Source: an uncultured Candidatus Saccharibacteria bacterium (GTDB lineage: Bacteria > Patescibacteriota > Saccharimonadia > Saccharimonadales > Saccharimonadaceae). Taken from it: 64,000 nucleotides of DNA. Positions 50,365 to 59,588 of the stretch are shown piece by piece; position 1 is the stretch's first letter, and each line of letters opens with the position of its first letter. The notes below the pieces were generated by a model, which worked only from the letters and a program-made list of their open reading frames with translations, was not told the origin of the DNA and did not search any database. The stretch spans positions 124,001-188,000 of the forward strand of contig CATXOC010000002.1 of NCBI GenBank assembly GCA_958399925.1. Direction: 5' to 3'. Position numbers and translations under genes: made by a program.

Positions 50365-51702
50365 CTAGTCTCGGCACTCCTGGCTATCGCGCTGAATCGT
50401 AACCTTGATCATGCGGTTGCGTTGATCCGTTATGTCTTGCGATTCGCTGTCGCTATATTCGTACGGACCATTGCCTTTGCCGTTTGCGGTAATTTTATCC
50501 GGCGTTAAGCCACGCTCAATTAGCAAATCTTTCATGGCGTTAGCGCGGTCAGCTGACAAGTTGGTGTTGCTTGTTTGACGATGCGCAATGTAGCCATCAA
50601 CGACAATCGCCTTCACTCTATCCTTATTTTGATTGTAGACGCCAACGATTTGGTCGGCTATCTTGGCTGCATCGCTAGCGCTGACAAAGCTGGCCTGGTT
50701 AGTATTAAATTTTAGCTTGCTATCATCATAAGTTAGCTCGACATCACCACAGCCTGTATCAGTTGGGTTAACAGTATATGGTGTATCAACAGAACTTCCG
50801 CGTAAGGACGCCTTTGCTGCCTCTGCCTTGCCACCTAACTTTTCTATCAGCTTCGTATAGATATTTCGCACGCCCTCACGCTGGCTGCTAGACAAGTTTT
50901 TCTGCGGCAAAACAACATCACCTAAACCATAAAACGTAACCTTGGTGTTCTTTAGCTCTCCCTCATGATCTTCGGCAGCAGCCTCAATTGCTGAATTTTC
51001 CGCCGCCTCATCTTTATTCGTCAATAGATTTGTACCGACAAAGCTTAGATCACCACTATCCGACAAACCTGATCCGATCACCAAAATACTGTTAGCGCTC
51101 TTACTTGAAGAACCGGATTCGTCGTCGCCCTCGCTAACGCTGCTTAGTTCATCATTCGCCCTTAGAATTGCCTCTAGATAATTTGCGCCGCTGGTTTTCG
51201 GCTTGATATTGGCAATCTGTTTATTTAGCGCATCAATATTCTTCTTTACGTCAATTTCTGCATTCTTGCTATTCTCGCTAATGCTTTTTAGTACACTAGA
51301 GTCCCAATCGACAACATATGGGTCACCGTCCGCCTCGATGATACTAATCTGCATGCCATTGCCATCACCTTCATCGCCTGCATGTTTTAACATTATATTT
51401 TTAAGCACCTTTTTAGCTTCGCCGCTGATCTTAGCCTGTGGTGTGTTCTGTGTATTACCCACGACTATGGCAATTTTATTAGACGATGGAGCCTCATAGG
51501 TTGCCACCCAATACGAAAATCCGATTAAGCCAAGCGCAAAAACTACACCACCGACAACCCAGCCCTTAACAAACTCGATTGTCCCCATCCAATAAATTTC
51601 TTTACAGATTTTAATACAGACTGCAATTAGTCCGATTAGCAGCCCCGCTATACCCACACCAAAAAGCGGTTGCCGTGCAATATTACTCAGAATACTTTCC
51701 AT
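50365..51702 (-). CDS. OmpA/MotB-domain membrane protein with VWA-like middle
   Basis: 445 residues. TM1 ~13-33 and TM2 ~45-66, then a VWA-like region (IAIVVGNTQNTP...SILVIGSGLSDSG) without a clear DxSxS metal site. The C-terminal OmpA-type peptidoglycan-binding domain has NLSADRANAMKDLLIERGL and a final QRNRMIKVTI. Such domains tether membrane complexes to the wall. First gene of the cluster, with TTGTCT-N17-TATAGT upstream. OmpA-like domains are common in diderms; here it is on a two-TM inner-membrane-type protein. Confidence 0.82.
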   Translation of the reverse strand: MESILSNIARQPLFGVGIAGLLIGLIAVCIKICKEIYWMGTIEFVKGWVVGGVVFALGLIGFSYWVATYEAPSSNKIAIVVGNTQNTPQAKISGEAKKVLKNIMLKHAGDEGDGNGMQISIIEADGDPYVVDWDSSVLKSISENSKNAEIDVKKNIDALNKQIANIKPKTSGANYLEAILRANDELSSVSEGDDESGSSSKSANSILVIGSGLSDSGDLSFVGTNLLTNKDEAAENSAIEAAAEDHEGELKNTKVTFYGLGDVVLPQKNLSSSQREGVRNIYTKLIEKLGGKAEAAKASLRGSSVDTPYTVNPTDTGCGDVELTYDDSKLKFNTNQASFVSASDAAKIADQIVGVYNQNKDRVKAIVVDGYIAHRQTSNTNLSADRANAMKDLLIERGLTPDKITANGKGNGPYEYSDSESQDITDQRNRMIKVTIQRDSQECRD

Positions 51703-51716
51703 AATAGTTATGTCTA

Positions 51717-51745
51717 ACTATAGCAGATTTAGTCAGGTTAGACAA
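51717..51745 (-). promoter_or_regulatory. Promoter of the envelope cluster
   Basis: TTGTCT (51745-51740), 17-base spacer, TATAGT (51722-51717) with TG extended -10. The leader would be only ~7 bases. Confidence 0.65.
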
Positions 51746-51765
51746 TATCAATCGTCTATGCGGCG

Positions 51766-53460
51766 TTACAGAACGCGATTGACTTCTTCGAGGGTGGTTT
51801 CGCCCTTCAAAGCCTTTAACACACCCTTTTGCAACATGGTAACCATGCCGTTGTTGCGTGCTGCCCTAGTAATAGCCTCGGCATTCACATCATACGGCGA
51901 GCCGCTAATTAGTCTAATAATCGCATCATTGACAGTTAGCTGCTCCATTAGCACTGTTCGCCCCTTGTAGCCGAAAGGATTCTCTTCGCTAGTACCTGGG
52001 CGATACAGCACAATATTATTCAAATCTGGCTGCTCTTCGTAGCTAGCAGGTAAGTCTGCCAGGGCGTTACGTATCCACTGCTTCGTCGCTTCGTCCGGCT
52101 CGTAAGGAATCTTTGTTTCATCATCTAGTCGCCGCACTAGGCGCTGACCGATCACCAGACGAATTGAAGTTGTAAACACTGGGTTAACGCCAATCATATC
52201 AATGATACGCGCGAAGGCCGCGCCTGCATCCTGAGCGTGAAAGGTTGCCAGCAGTAAGTGACCTGTAATAGCCGCTTGAATCGCCGTACGAGCCGTGTCG
52301 ACATCACGAATTTCACCGACCATCACTACGTCGGGGTCGAGACGTAAAATTGTACGCACATTATCCGCAAACGACTGGCCGTGCGTCGTATCAACCGGAA
52401 TCTGCGTCACACCAGGAATATCGAACTCAACTGGGTCTTCTAGCGTTAGAATCTTGCGCGTCGTATCGTTTAACGCATTCAGAATGCTATATAGCGTCGT
52501 TGACTTACCGGAGCCAGTTGGACCAACCACCATCACCATGCCATGTGGGTGCGAGATAATTTGCTCTAGCTCAGCTTTCTCGTTGTCACTGAGACCTAAC
52601 ACATCCATATTCAACATCTCTGCACGAAAGTTAAACAGACGAATCACAGCATCTTGACCATAATTAGTTGGCACTGTTTCAATACGCATATTCAGCGTGT
52701 GGTTAGCATCCTCGTTTTGTACAGACGATGACGCCAAACTACCCGTACCGCCGACCAAGTTAAATGACCGTCTAAGATCGCCAATCTCACGTACAATATG
52801 ACCCGACTGAGCAGTTACAGCAGCTCGCGATAGATTAGCTGCCGAGGCAATTGAAGCAAACAGAATACGGTATTTATCATGCGACAGCGTAGCAATCGGG
52901 TGCAGAGTGCCATCAATACGGAAACGGATCCGCACCTGAGTACGCCCGTTCTCAAGGTGAATATCCGATGCACCCAACATATCAGCCTGTAAAATCAGGT
53001 AGTTCAAAATATCATCAGGGCGCACTTTTTCTAGCTCGTCACTAACCTTCTTGAAGGTATCACTGTTACCCTCTGATGAAATCTCCACATTATGGTAGAC
53101 CACTTCTTTGGGCGGATCATAACGTAGCATCAACGCCTTGAATGACGAGTCTGAAATCAGACGATACTGCACTGAAATCTGATTAGCAGTTGCCGCGTCG
53201 TTGATCTCTTTTAGCTTCGATTCCGGCGTCGATAGCGTTATAGCATACAGCGCTGGGCTGGTCTCGGTCGGCTTGCGCATCGGCACCATCTTGTACGCAT
53301 ACATGTCAGCAATCGACATCATATCCAGTATTAACGGCATGGTTTGCTCAGTGGAGCGCAGGTCAATGTACTGAACACCTAGAATTGCGGCACGGCGCTC
53401 TGTATTTTGCTCATCGGTTTCACGAAAGCGCTTAGCTTGCTCGATAGGATCGTTATACAT
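51766..53460 (-). CDS. pilB: Type IV pilus/type II secretion assembly ATPase (PilB/GspE)
   Basis: 564 residues. N-terminal GspE-N-like domain; then Walker A GPTGSGKS (313-320), Asp box LEDPVEFDIPG, Walker B DPDVVMVGEIRD and His box TGHLLLATFHA. The Cys4 zinc motif usually found after RLVRRL in PilB/GspE is absent (RLDDETKIPYEPDEA). It powers pilus extension. Other pilus genes are not in the window. TAAAAT ends 6 bases before the ATG. Confidence 0.93.
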   Translation of the reverse strand: MYNDPIEQAKRFRETDEQNTERRAAILGVQYIDLRSTEQTMPLILDMMSIADMYAYKMVPMRKPTETSPALYAITLSTPESKLKEINDAATANQISVQYRLISDSSFKALMLRYDPPKEVVYHNVEISSEGNSDTFKKVSDELEKVRPDDILNYLILQADMLGASDIHLENGRTQVRIRFRIDGTLHPIATLSHDKYRILFASIASAANLSRAAVTAQSGHIVREIGDLRRSFNLVGGTGSLASSSVQNEDANHTLNMRIETVPTNYGQDAVIRLFNFRAEMLNMDVLGLSDNEKAELEQIISHPHGMVMVVGPTGSGKSTTLYSILNALNDTTRKILTLEDPVEFDIPGVTQIPVDTTHGQSFADNVRTILRLDPDVVMVGEIRDVDTARTAIQAAITGHLLLATFHAQDAGAAFARIIDMIGVNPVFTTSIRLVIGQRLVRRLDDETKIPYEPDEATKQWIRNALADLPASYEEQPDLNNIVLYRPGTSEENPFGYKGRTVLMEQLTVNDAIIRLISGSPYDVNAEAITRAARNNGMVTMLQKGVLKALKGETTLEEVNRVL

Positions 53461-53466
53461 GATTCT

Positions 53467-53472
53467 ATTTTA
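53467..53472 (-). promoter_or_regulatory. Extended -10 of pilB
   Basis: TGCTAAAAT-type extended box, 6 bases before ATG 53460; leaderless type. Confidence 0.5.
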
Positions 53473-53495
53473 GCACAAGCACTACTATTGGTTTA

Positions 53496-53501
53496 TACTA
53501 T
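53496..53501 (+). promoter_or_regulatory. -10 box of the SpoU methylase gene
   Basis: TACTAT (6 bases before ATG) overlapping TATACT (8 bases before). Divergent from pilB with only 47 bases between start codons. Confidence 0.5.
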
Positions 53502-53507
53502 TAATAT

Positions 53508-54065
53508 ATGGTTAAATCTCGCGAATTTACGAAACAACAGCGCGACATTGTATTGCTGCTACATAATATCCGATCAGTCCAGAATGTCGGAGCAATTATG
53601 CGCACCTGTGAATGCCTAGGTGTCAAACAGTGTTACGCTACTGGCTACACGCCAAATTTAGAATTTGCTACCGATGGCTCAAATCTGCCAATCTTGCCAC
53701 ACGTCAAAGTAAAGCTCGAACGCGAGCTACATCGCAGTGCCCTTGGCGCCGAGCAATTAGTCAAGCTTAGCTATCGCCCTGATATTAATCAATTGATACG
53801 GGATCTAAAGCAGTCTGGCTATCGTTTAATTGGATTAGAACAGAATCAGCGATCAGTTGTTCTAAGTGATTATCACGCCCCAGCTAAAATCGCACTGCTC
53901 TTAGGCGAAGAGGTGCACGGCATAACCAGCGATCTTCTCGAGCAGTGTGATGATTTAATTGAAATTCCAATGTTTGGCGTAAAGGAAAGTTATAACGTTT
54001 CCGTTGCCACTGGAATAGCGCTCTATAGTCTAACTATTTCTTCGTTACCGAAGTTACCTCAATGA
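53508..54065 (+). CDS. SpoU/TrmH-family RNA 2'-O-methyltransferase
   Basis: 185 residues, SPOUT knot. Motif 1 NIRSVQNVGAIMRTCE with the catalytic Arg, motif 2 LLGEEVHGI, and motif 3 IPMFGVKESYNVSVATGIALY. No N-terminal RNA-binding extension. Target, tRNA or rRNA, cannot be assigned. Its 3' end overlaps the convergent FKBP gene by 32 bases. Confidence 0.92.
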   Translation: MVKSREFTKQQRDIVLLLHNIRSVQNVGAIMRTCECLGVKQCYATGYTPNLEFATDGSNLPILPHVKVKLERELHRSALGAEQLVKLSYRPDINQLIRDLKQSGYRLIGLEQNQRSVVLSDYHAPAKIALLLGEEVHGITSDLLEQCDDLIEIPMFGVKESYNVSVATGIALYSLTISSLPKLPQ

Positions 54066-54648
54066 TAAACTTTAGCGGCGTATTAGCAGGAATAGTACCG
54101 TTGCCGCTCTCGCCGTAAGCCTTATCTGATGGAATTGACAGTAAGTAGATACCGCCAGCACGCTTGCCTTCAAGACCCTCTACCCAGCCAGAAATTAGCG
54201 AACCATCTTCTAGCTTGAATTCAGTCGGCGTAGCATCACTGCCTTCTGATTTAGTGCTATCAAAAATTGTACCGTTCGGCATCCAACCAGTATAGTTAAC
54301 CTTCACAGTATCACCTTTTGAAACAGTAGCGCCATCACCCTCTTTCAACGTTTCAACTGCTAGATCTTTTACGTCATCAGCATTAAAGCTAGCCACGCGG
54401 TCTTTGTAATCGTCACTGAAAATGCGCTTTTTCTTCTGTGCTTCCTCTTGCTGCTTTTTATACTGCTTCATGTATTCTTCATACTGCTGATTAACCTTGT
54501 CGTTGGCCACAGTGTTAGGATCGGTCTTTGGATCGACAGCGCCTAGAATCATCGAGGCGAAGCCAGCAATCGTAAACACCAGCATCATTATAGCAATTAC
54601 CCAGATACCGATGCGCTGTGCCTTTGGCGTTTTGTGGTATGAACTCAT
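54034..54648 (-). CDS. Membrane-anchored FKBP-type peptidyl-prolyl isomerase
   Basis: 204 residues. TM anchor ~14-36, a charged helical spacer rich in Lys/Gln, then an FKBP domain (~95-204) with VKVNYTGWMPNGTIFDST, LISGWVEGLEGKRAGG and YGESGNGTIPANTPL. It likely folds exported proteins outside the membrane. Downstream of pheT by 17 bases with GAGGGGG as ribosome site, so it is cotranscribed with pheST. Confidence 0.92.
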   Translation of the reverse strand: MSSYHKTPKAQRIGIWVIAIMMLVFTIAGFASMILGAVDPKTDPNTVANDKVNQQYEEYMKQYKKQQEEAQKKKRIFSDDYKDRVASFNADDVKDLAVETLKEGDGATVSKGDTVKVNYTGWMPNGTIFDSTKSEGSDATPTEFKLEDGSLISGWVEGLEGKRAGGIYLLSIPSDKAYGESGNGTIPANTPLKFIIEVTSVTKK

Positions 54649-54665
54649 TATTACCCCCTCTATTT

Positions 54666-57170
54666 CTAGATTACTTTAGCATTTATTTCGGTTGCATGTT
54701 TCTCGATACGATGCATTACCGCATTGACGTCATCGATTTTTATAGTCTTGTCGCGGTCGTGAAAATCGATGTGCAGTGTTACATTCTTTGTCGCTTCATC
54801 AAGCGCAAAAATTCCCGCTGGTGTTACCGTATATGCAATATGGTCACCGACGTGAGTTAGCTGCTTCTGTACATAATTCAGCACTTGTTCAAATGACGTA
54901 TTAGCCATTACACGCAAAGTCACATCACGTGACGTTCCCTGGTAACGCATCACTGGCGTATATTCCTTGTCCGTTAGCTGCTTTAGATCAATCTGTTTAG
55001 TCAGCAGTATAAAGCCTGCCGTATAATTAGGCAGTTTAAATTCACGTCGCACCTTGCCGTTAAATTCGCCCATTACACCAACCAGCTGACCGTTCAGATA
55101 AACCGTTGCCGCACGCTTTGATTCGAATAGGTTGAGCGAGCTATCTAAATCCTCAGCTTGGTCTAGGCGTACGTACGACAAACTTTCGTGTCCAAATACG
55201 TAATTCAGGATGTGTTTCATCTGATAGAACGCCGATCCTTGGCTTTCCTTAGAAGTCAGCACGCCTGCTACCTGCGGTATTTCCGCAGGCAAGTTTGCCT
55301 CATCAGAATCCATTTGACCCTGACGATGTACTTTTCCAACCTCGAATAGCATAAAGTCGTCATAGCCCGCCCGCAAATTATCGCGTGCCAACTCAACTAG
55401 GTTGGGCAGTAAGCTGCGACGATAGTACTGCAAATTCGGTGAGATTGCGTTGACTATCCTAAATGCCTTGGTCTTATCGTCGCCAACTTTGTCTAACAGA
55501 TCGCCATGAATGAATGAGTAGCTATAGACCTCGTTACCGCCAGACTCGCGCAAACGCTTACGCAACTCCATCTCAACTACATATTGCGGGTCAACCTCTG
55601 CCGCGCTAAAGTCACGTTGCGGGCTAGTCGCTGTAATAGCATCATAACTGTTTACCCTGCCGATGTCTTCTATAACATCCTCATTAATACGTAGATCCGT
55701 CCGCCACCATGGAGCAGTGGCACGCAACCGATTATCGTCCACGTCTATATCGTCATACTGCAGATTATGCAGAGTCGAGCTAATCAATTCTGGTGTGTAA
55801 CCACCATCAATATGGCCCAGCACATCAGTAACTAGCTTTGTTGGCATATCGAATTTGTTAACCGAAGGCTTAATCGGATAGCTGTCTACGACATTACTAA
55901 TTGCATGACCACCAGCATATTTCTCTAGCATTGCCACTGTACGGAGTAATACTGGATGAGTTAACGGACTTGGCTGACCCTTGGTAAATCTAGTGATTGC
56001 TTCGCTAAAGATACCGTGGCGGAACTGTGTGTTGCGTAGATTGTATAGGTTAAAGGTTGCACTCTCGATCAGCACTCTCTTAGTATCCGTAGAGATTTCA
56101 GTCGCCTTTCCACCCATTGCACCAGCTAATGCGATAGGCACGCTGTTTTCGCTATTACCCGCCGCAATCACAATATCCTTGTCGGCAAGCTCGATCGTAC
56201 GACCATCTAGTAGTTCTAGTTTTTCACCCGTCCGACCAGCACGCACAACGATATCTGCCGCCTTAGTCGGCGAGGCTGCGATAACCTTATCTAGGTCAAA
56301 TGCATGCAGCGGTTGACCGGTTTCCATCATCAGGTAATTTGTAATATCGACTGGCGCCGAAATAGAACGTACGCCAACACGGCTAAGCTCGCTACGCATC
56401 AGCTGCGGAAGGTCTCTACCGCCGTCGATGCCATCCATAGCAACACATTCATATCGATTGCATAGCGCTGGGTCAGCAATAGTTACCGATATTGCAGCAT
56501 CGGATTTATTAGCTACTGCAGCACCGTCCAAGTCGTTAAACCACTCTGGTGCCTTGACTTCCTCGTCAAGGATGGCCGCAACTTCACGTGCAAAGCCGAT
56601 TACGCCGAAGCAATCAGGGCGATGAGTTAGACTCTTATTTTCAACCTCTAATAAATAATCGTCCAGATTAAATATATCAATAATCGAATCGCCTGGCTGA
56701 ACGTTCAAATCCGTTACATCCAGAATGCCTTCATGCTCATCCCAGAGATCTAACTCCATTGGACTCGCCATCATACCTTGGCTTAATACACCACGTAATT
56801 TGCGAGCACTGAGCATTAACTCGTCATTTGTACCATAGGTTTCCGGTACAATCGTCTTTGGCGGCAACCAAACAGCCTTCATTCCAGCATGGACGTTTGG
56901 CGCGCCACAAACAACTTCGACGTAACCATTTTCATCGCGTGGCACATCTGACGTTTTACCACCGTCATCAACACGGCAAATATGTAGGTGGTCACTGTTG
57001 GGATGCTTTATGCAGGTTTTTACCTCGACAACCACTGCACCAGCATATTTTGCGTGTAGACTTGTTACACTCTCGATTTCCACCAAGCGCGCGCCAATCA
57101 ACTTTGCCAACTGATCAATTGGCGGCACGTTTGCGATATATTTCTTTAACCAATTTACTGAGATAATCAT
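54666..57170 (-). CDS. pheT: Phenylalanyl-tRNA synthetase beta subunit
   Basis: 834 residues. N-terminal tRNA-binding EMAP-like domain (VVEVKTCIKHPNSDHLHICRVD), B3/B4 editing domain, B5, the catalytic-like domain and a C-terminal anticodon-binding FDX-ACB domain (SRDVTLRVMANTSFEQV). It forms the alpha2-beta2 enzyme with PheS, whose gene ends 12 bases upstream. Confidence 0.97.
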   Translation of the reverse strand: MIISVNWLKKYIANVPPIDQLAKLIGARLVEIESVTSLHAKYAGAVVVEVKTCIKHPNSDHLHICRVDDGGKTSDVPRDENGYVEVVCGAPNVHAGMKAVWLPPKTIVPETYGTNDELMLSARKLRGVLSQGMMASPMELDLWDEHEGILDVTDLNVQPGDSIIDIFNLDDYLLEVENKSLTHRPDCFGVIGFAREVAAILDEEVKAPEWFNDLDGAAVANKSDAAISVTIADPALCNRYECVAMDGIDGGRDLPQLMRSELSRVGVRSISAPVDITNYLMMETGQPLHAFDLDKVIAASPTKAADIVVRAGRTGEKLELLDGRTIELADKDIVIAAGNSENSVPIALAGAMGGKATEISTDTKRVLIESATFNLYNLRNTQFRHGIFSEAITRFTKGQPSPLTHPVLLRTVAMLEKYAGGHAISNVVDSYPIKPSVNKFDMPTKLVTDVLGHIDGGYTPELISSTLHNLQYDDIDVDDNRLRATAPWWRTDLRINEDVIEDIGRVNSYDAITATSPQRDFSAAEVDPQYVVEMELRKRLRESGGNEVYSYSFIHGDLLDKVGDDKTKAFRIVNAISPNLQYYRRSLLPNLVELARDNLRAGYDDFMLFEVGKVHRQGQMDSDEANLPAEIPQVAGVLTSKESQGSAFYQMKHILNYVFGHESLSYVRLDQAEDLDSSLNLFESKRAATVYLNGQLVGVMGEFNGKVRREFKLPNYTAGFILLTKQIDLKQLTDKEYTPVMRYQGTSRDVTLRVMANTSFEQVLNYVQKQLTHVGDHIAYTVTPAGIFALDEATKNVTLHIDFHDRDKTIKIDDVNAVMHRIEKHATEINAKVI

Positions 57171-57182
57171 ATTTTCTATCCT

Positions 57183-58208
57183 CTATTTGAATTTCCTTAA
57201 GAATGCTAGTTTACCTGACTCGAAATGCCGCAGATCCTCAATGCCGTATTTCAACATCACTAAACGTTCAAGGCCGCCGCCCCAAGCAAAGCCACGATAC
57301 TTAGTTGGATCAATACCAGCCTCCTTTAGTACGTTCGGATGTAGCATGCCGCAGCCCAGCATCTCTAGCCATTCGCCGCCCTTGCCACCGCCACCTAATG
57401 CTGCTGGTTTTTCAATCTGGAATTCTAGGCTTGGCTCAGTAAACGGGAAGTAGCCCGGCTGTGTTTTAATATTCAGTTTCTGCCCATAATAGGTCTCAAA
57501 GAAGTTCTTCAGTAGCCCCAGCATCTGCCCTAGGTTGGCATCGCGCGATACAAACACACCCTCGATCTGGTTAAAGGTATGATCGTGAGTTACATCAGCA
57601 TCTTCATTACGGAAAACTCGGCCATAGTGGATTTCCGCAATTTGACCACCCGCCTCTAGCTTCGCTTTACCTGCCTTTAGCGTACGGTTTTCCATAGCTG
57701 TTGTATGAGCCGGCGGAATATAGCCCTCCTCAGTCCGGAAGGTATCGTAACCGTCGCGTGCTGGGTGGTTGGGCGGGAAGTTTAAGCTAGTAAACATATG
57801 GTAATCATCGTCAATTTGACGCGCCTCATGACACTCAAATCCCATACGCGTAAAAACATCGACAACATGCTGTAGTTCCAATGTCAGCGGGTGCAAGCTA
57901 CTGTTGTCTATTGGTAGCAGTGTTGGGCGAGTAAACGACTGCGCCTTCGTATCGACGTCAAATGGCGCCGTCACATCTAGCGGCACTACACTAGCCTCTT
58001 CTTGCTGCTCGACATATTTATCAGCTGCTGCCTGAATCTCGTTTTTCAGAGCGTTGATTTTTTGACCAAAAGCGGAACGCTCCTCGACTGGCAATTTCGG
58101 AATCTCACGATACAATTCCTTCAGTTCTTTGGCCTTCAATAGTTCACGCGGGTCTTCGCCTGCTTTGATCCGGCCAAGAAGATTAGTTTGAACTTCGTCT
58201 AAATTCAT
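57183..58208 (-). CDS. pheS: Phenylalanyl-tRNA synthetase alpha subunit
   Basis: 341 residues, typical length. N-terminal coiled arm then class II motifs: motif 2 FRNEDADVTHDHTFNQIEG, and motif 3 GFAWGGGLERLVMLKYGI. First gene of pheS-pheT-FKBP. TAAAAT lies 7 bases before the ATG. Confidence 0.98.
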   Translation of the reverse strand: MNLDEVQTNLLGRIKAGEDPRELLKAKELKELYREIPKLPVEERSAFGQKINALKNEIQAAADKYVEQQEEASVVPLDVTAPFDVDTKAQSFTRPTLLPIDNSSLHPLTLELQHVVDVFTRMGFECHEARQIDDDYHMFTSLNFPPNHPARDGYDTFRTEEGYIPPAHTTAMENRTLKAGKAKLEAGGQIAEIHYGRVFRNEDADVTHDHTFNQIEGVFVSRDANLGQMLGLLKNFFETYYGQKLNIKTQPGYFPFTEPSLEFQIEKPAALGGGGKGGEWLEMLGCGMLHPNVLKEAGIDPTKYRGFAWGGGLERLVMLKYGIEDLRHFESGKLAFLRKFK

Positions 58209-58215
58209 ACCTATT

Positions 58216-58221
58216 ATTTTA
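58216..58221 (-). promoter_or_regulatory. -10 box of pheST
   Basis: TAAAAT, 7 bases before ATG 58208. No T-box leader or Phe-rich leader peptide fits in the short gap. Confidence 0.5.
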
Positions 58222-58232
58222 CCACAGATAGC

Positions 58233-58262
58233 AAAATAGCTCTCACACGCGAGAGCTATTTT
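58233..58262 (-). terminator. Terminator of the aquaporin-like gene
   Basis: AAAATAGCTCTC (58233-58244) pairs with GAGAGCTATTTT (58251-58262), loop 6. It lies 28 bases after the stop and just before the pheS promoter. Confidence 0.85.
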
Positions 58263-58290
58263 AGGACTACAACCTATAGACTCCTATAGA

Positions 58291-59457
58291 CTAGGCCTCA
58301 AATTCTTCAGCAGCATTATCGCTGTTCTTAGCCATCATACGATAAGCTGACACACCGATAGTCATACCAACAACCGCACCTAGTACATAGACAACGATTG
58401 GCCATGCAACAGTTGCAAAGTCGCCCCAATGGAAAGCGCTCAGAGCAACAGCTACAGCTGGGTTCAGGATAGCTGTAGAACCAGCAATCGCTAGACCAGC
58501 GAATAGACCAAAGCCAACTGCTAGACCCTTAGCAATAGCACACTTACGCTTGCTAAATAGAGCATAGCCAGCACCTAGACCGAAGACAACAGTGCCAAGA
58601 ATTTCAGCAACTAGCGCACCCCATTCTTGACCCTTCTCTAGGCCTAACTGAGAGTGAATTTTTGGCTTGTAGTTATCAGCAATTTTGACACCAGCCTCAG
58701 TGTTAGTATCGATACCAGCCATTTCTGCCATCATCTCAGTAGCAGTCTTACCCTTGGTAATCTCTGTTGTGCCCTGGTTCTTTAGATAGTTCTTGGACCA
58801 CTCTTCAACGCTACCTGCCTTAGCAAAATCAGCTTCAGTTGCGGCACCTTGCGAAACCGCAATGTTCTTAAGTGCGGTGCCTAAGCTAAAGTTAGCATTA
58901 ACAACACCCGTCATAGCTAGTATAGCTAATGCCGCGCCAACAAACTGTGCAACAATGTATGCAAATGCCTTGACACCGTCAACTTTCTTGTTGATCCATG
59001 CAGCAATGGTAATTGCTGGGTTCAGATGTGCACCCGAAATTGCACCAAACACTATAACTAGAACAGCCAGTGTTAATGCAATACCTAGTGAGCCAAAATA
59101 CTGATTAGTTGCCAGACTTAGAATAGTTGCAGACAGCACAAAAGTACCGAATGCTTCAGCTAGCATGGCAGCTGGATTTAGTGAGGCAAGACGCTCAGTA
59201 ATGCTACTCTTTTTCGCTTTGGCGTCGTCGCTGACTTCAGGCTCAGCCACTTCTACAACCTCGACAACTTCTTCGACATCATCGGTATCGACGTCAGCCT
59301 CAGCCGCAGCGTTTTTACTTTCTTCGGACTTGACGGCCGTTGATTCGTCATTGACGTCAGCAGCTGCTTCGTCTAGGGTCTTTTTCGTTACGCGCGTCTT
59401 AGTCTTGGACGTAGACTTCTTTGAAGACGCACGCTTGCTACTTTTCTTTGTAGCCAT
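58291..59457 (-). CDS. MIP-family (aquaporin-like) channel with acidic N-terminal tail
   Basis: 388 residues, much longer than the usual 230-280. A ~95-residue cytoplasmic tail (Lys/Ser/Thr-rich, then Glu/Asp/Val-rich) precedes six TM segments. Pore loops: NPA at 146-148 and at 332-334. A ~75-residue hydrophilic insert separates TM segments in the middle. The second NPA is followed by VAV, so the Arg of the usual selectivity filter (NPAR) is missing, which suggests a wider or unusual pore. Water, glycerol and other small solutes are possible substrates. Confidence 0.88.
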   Translation of the reverse strand: MATKKSSKRASSKKSTSKTKTRVTKKTLDEAAADVNDESTAVKSEESKNAAAEADVDTDDVEEVVEVVEVAEPEVSDDAKAKKSSITERLASLNPAAMLAEAFGTFVLSATILSLATNQYFGSLGIALTLAVLVIVFGAISGAHLNPAITIAAWINKKVDGVKAFAYIVAQFVGAALAILAMTGVVNANFSLGTALKNIAVSQGAATEADFAKAGSVEEWSKNYLKNQGTTEITKGKTATEMMAEMAGIDTNTEAGVKIADNYKPKIHSQLGLEKGQEWGALVAEILGTVVFGLGAGYALFSKRKCAIAKGLAVGFGLFAGLAIAGSTAILNPAVAVALSAFHWGDFATVAWPIVVYVLGAVVGMTIGVSAYRMMAKNSDNAAEEFEA

Positions 59458-59576
59458 ATTTACTAATCCCTCCTTAATAATTAAACTACAAGCTTAATTT
59501 TAACCGCCCAGTGTAATTTTGTCCATAGTTTATCTGACAATAAACTGGTGCATCACATCAGCCAGCTAATGTATGA

Positions 59577-59582
59577 TATAAT
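59577..59582 (+). promoter_or_regulatory. -10 box of the small membrane protein pair
   Basis: TATAAT ends 6 bases before ATG 59589; the TG of TGATATAAT is near the extended -10 position. Confidence 0.6.
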
Positions 59583-59588
59583 TTGCTT

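Noticed and set aside
50365..51702. Calling the envelope cluster a Zorya system
   Set aside because: Zorya needs a MotA-like ZorA and C/D effector genes. The polytopic protein shows no clear MotA motif and no helicase-type effector is present, so only a loose resemblance is claimed.
58209..58290. T-box riboswitch or attenuator before pheST
   Set aside because: The gap is too short and the hairpin there belongs to the upstream aquaporin-like gene. A -10 box sits 7 bases before pheS.
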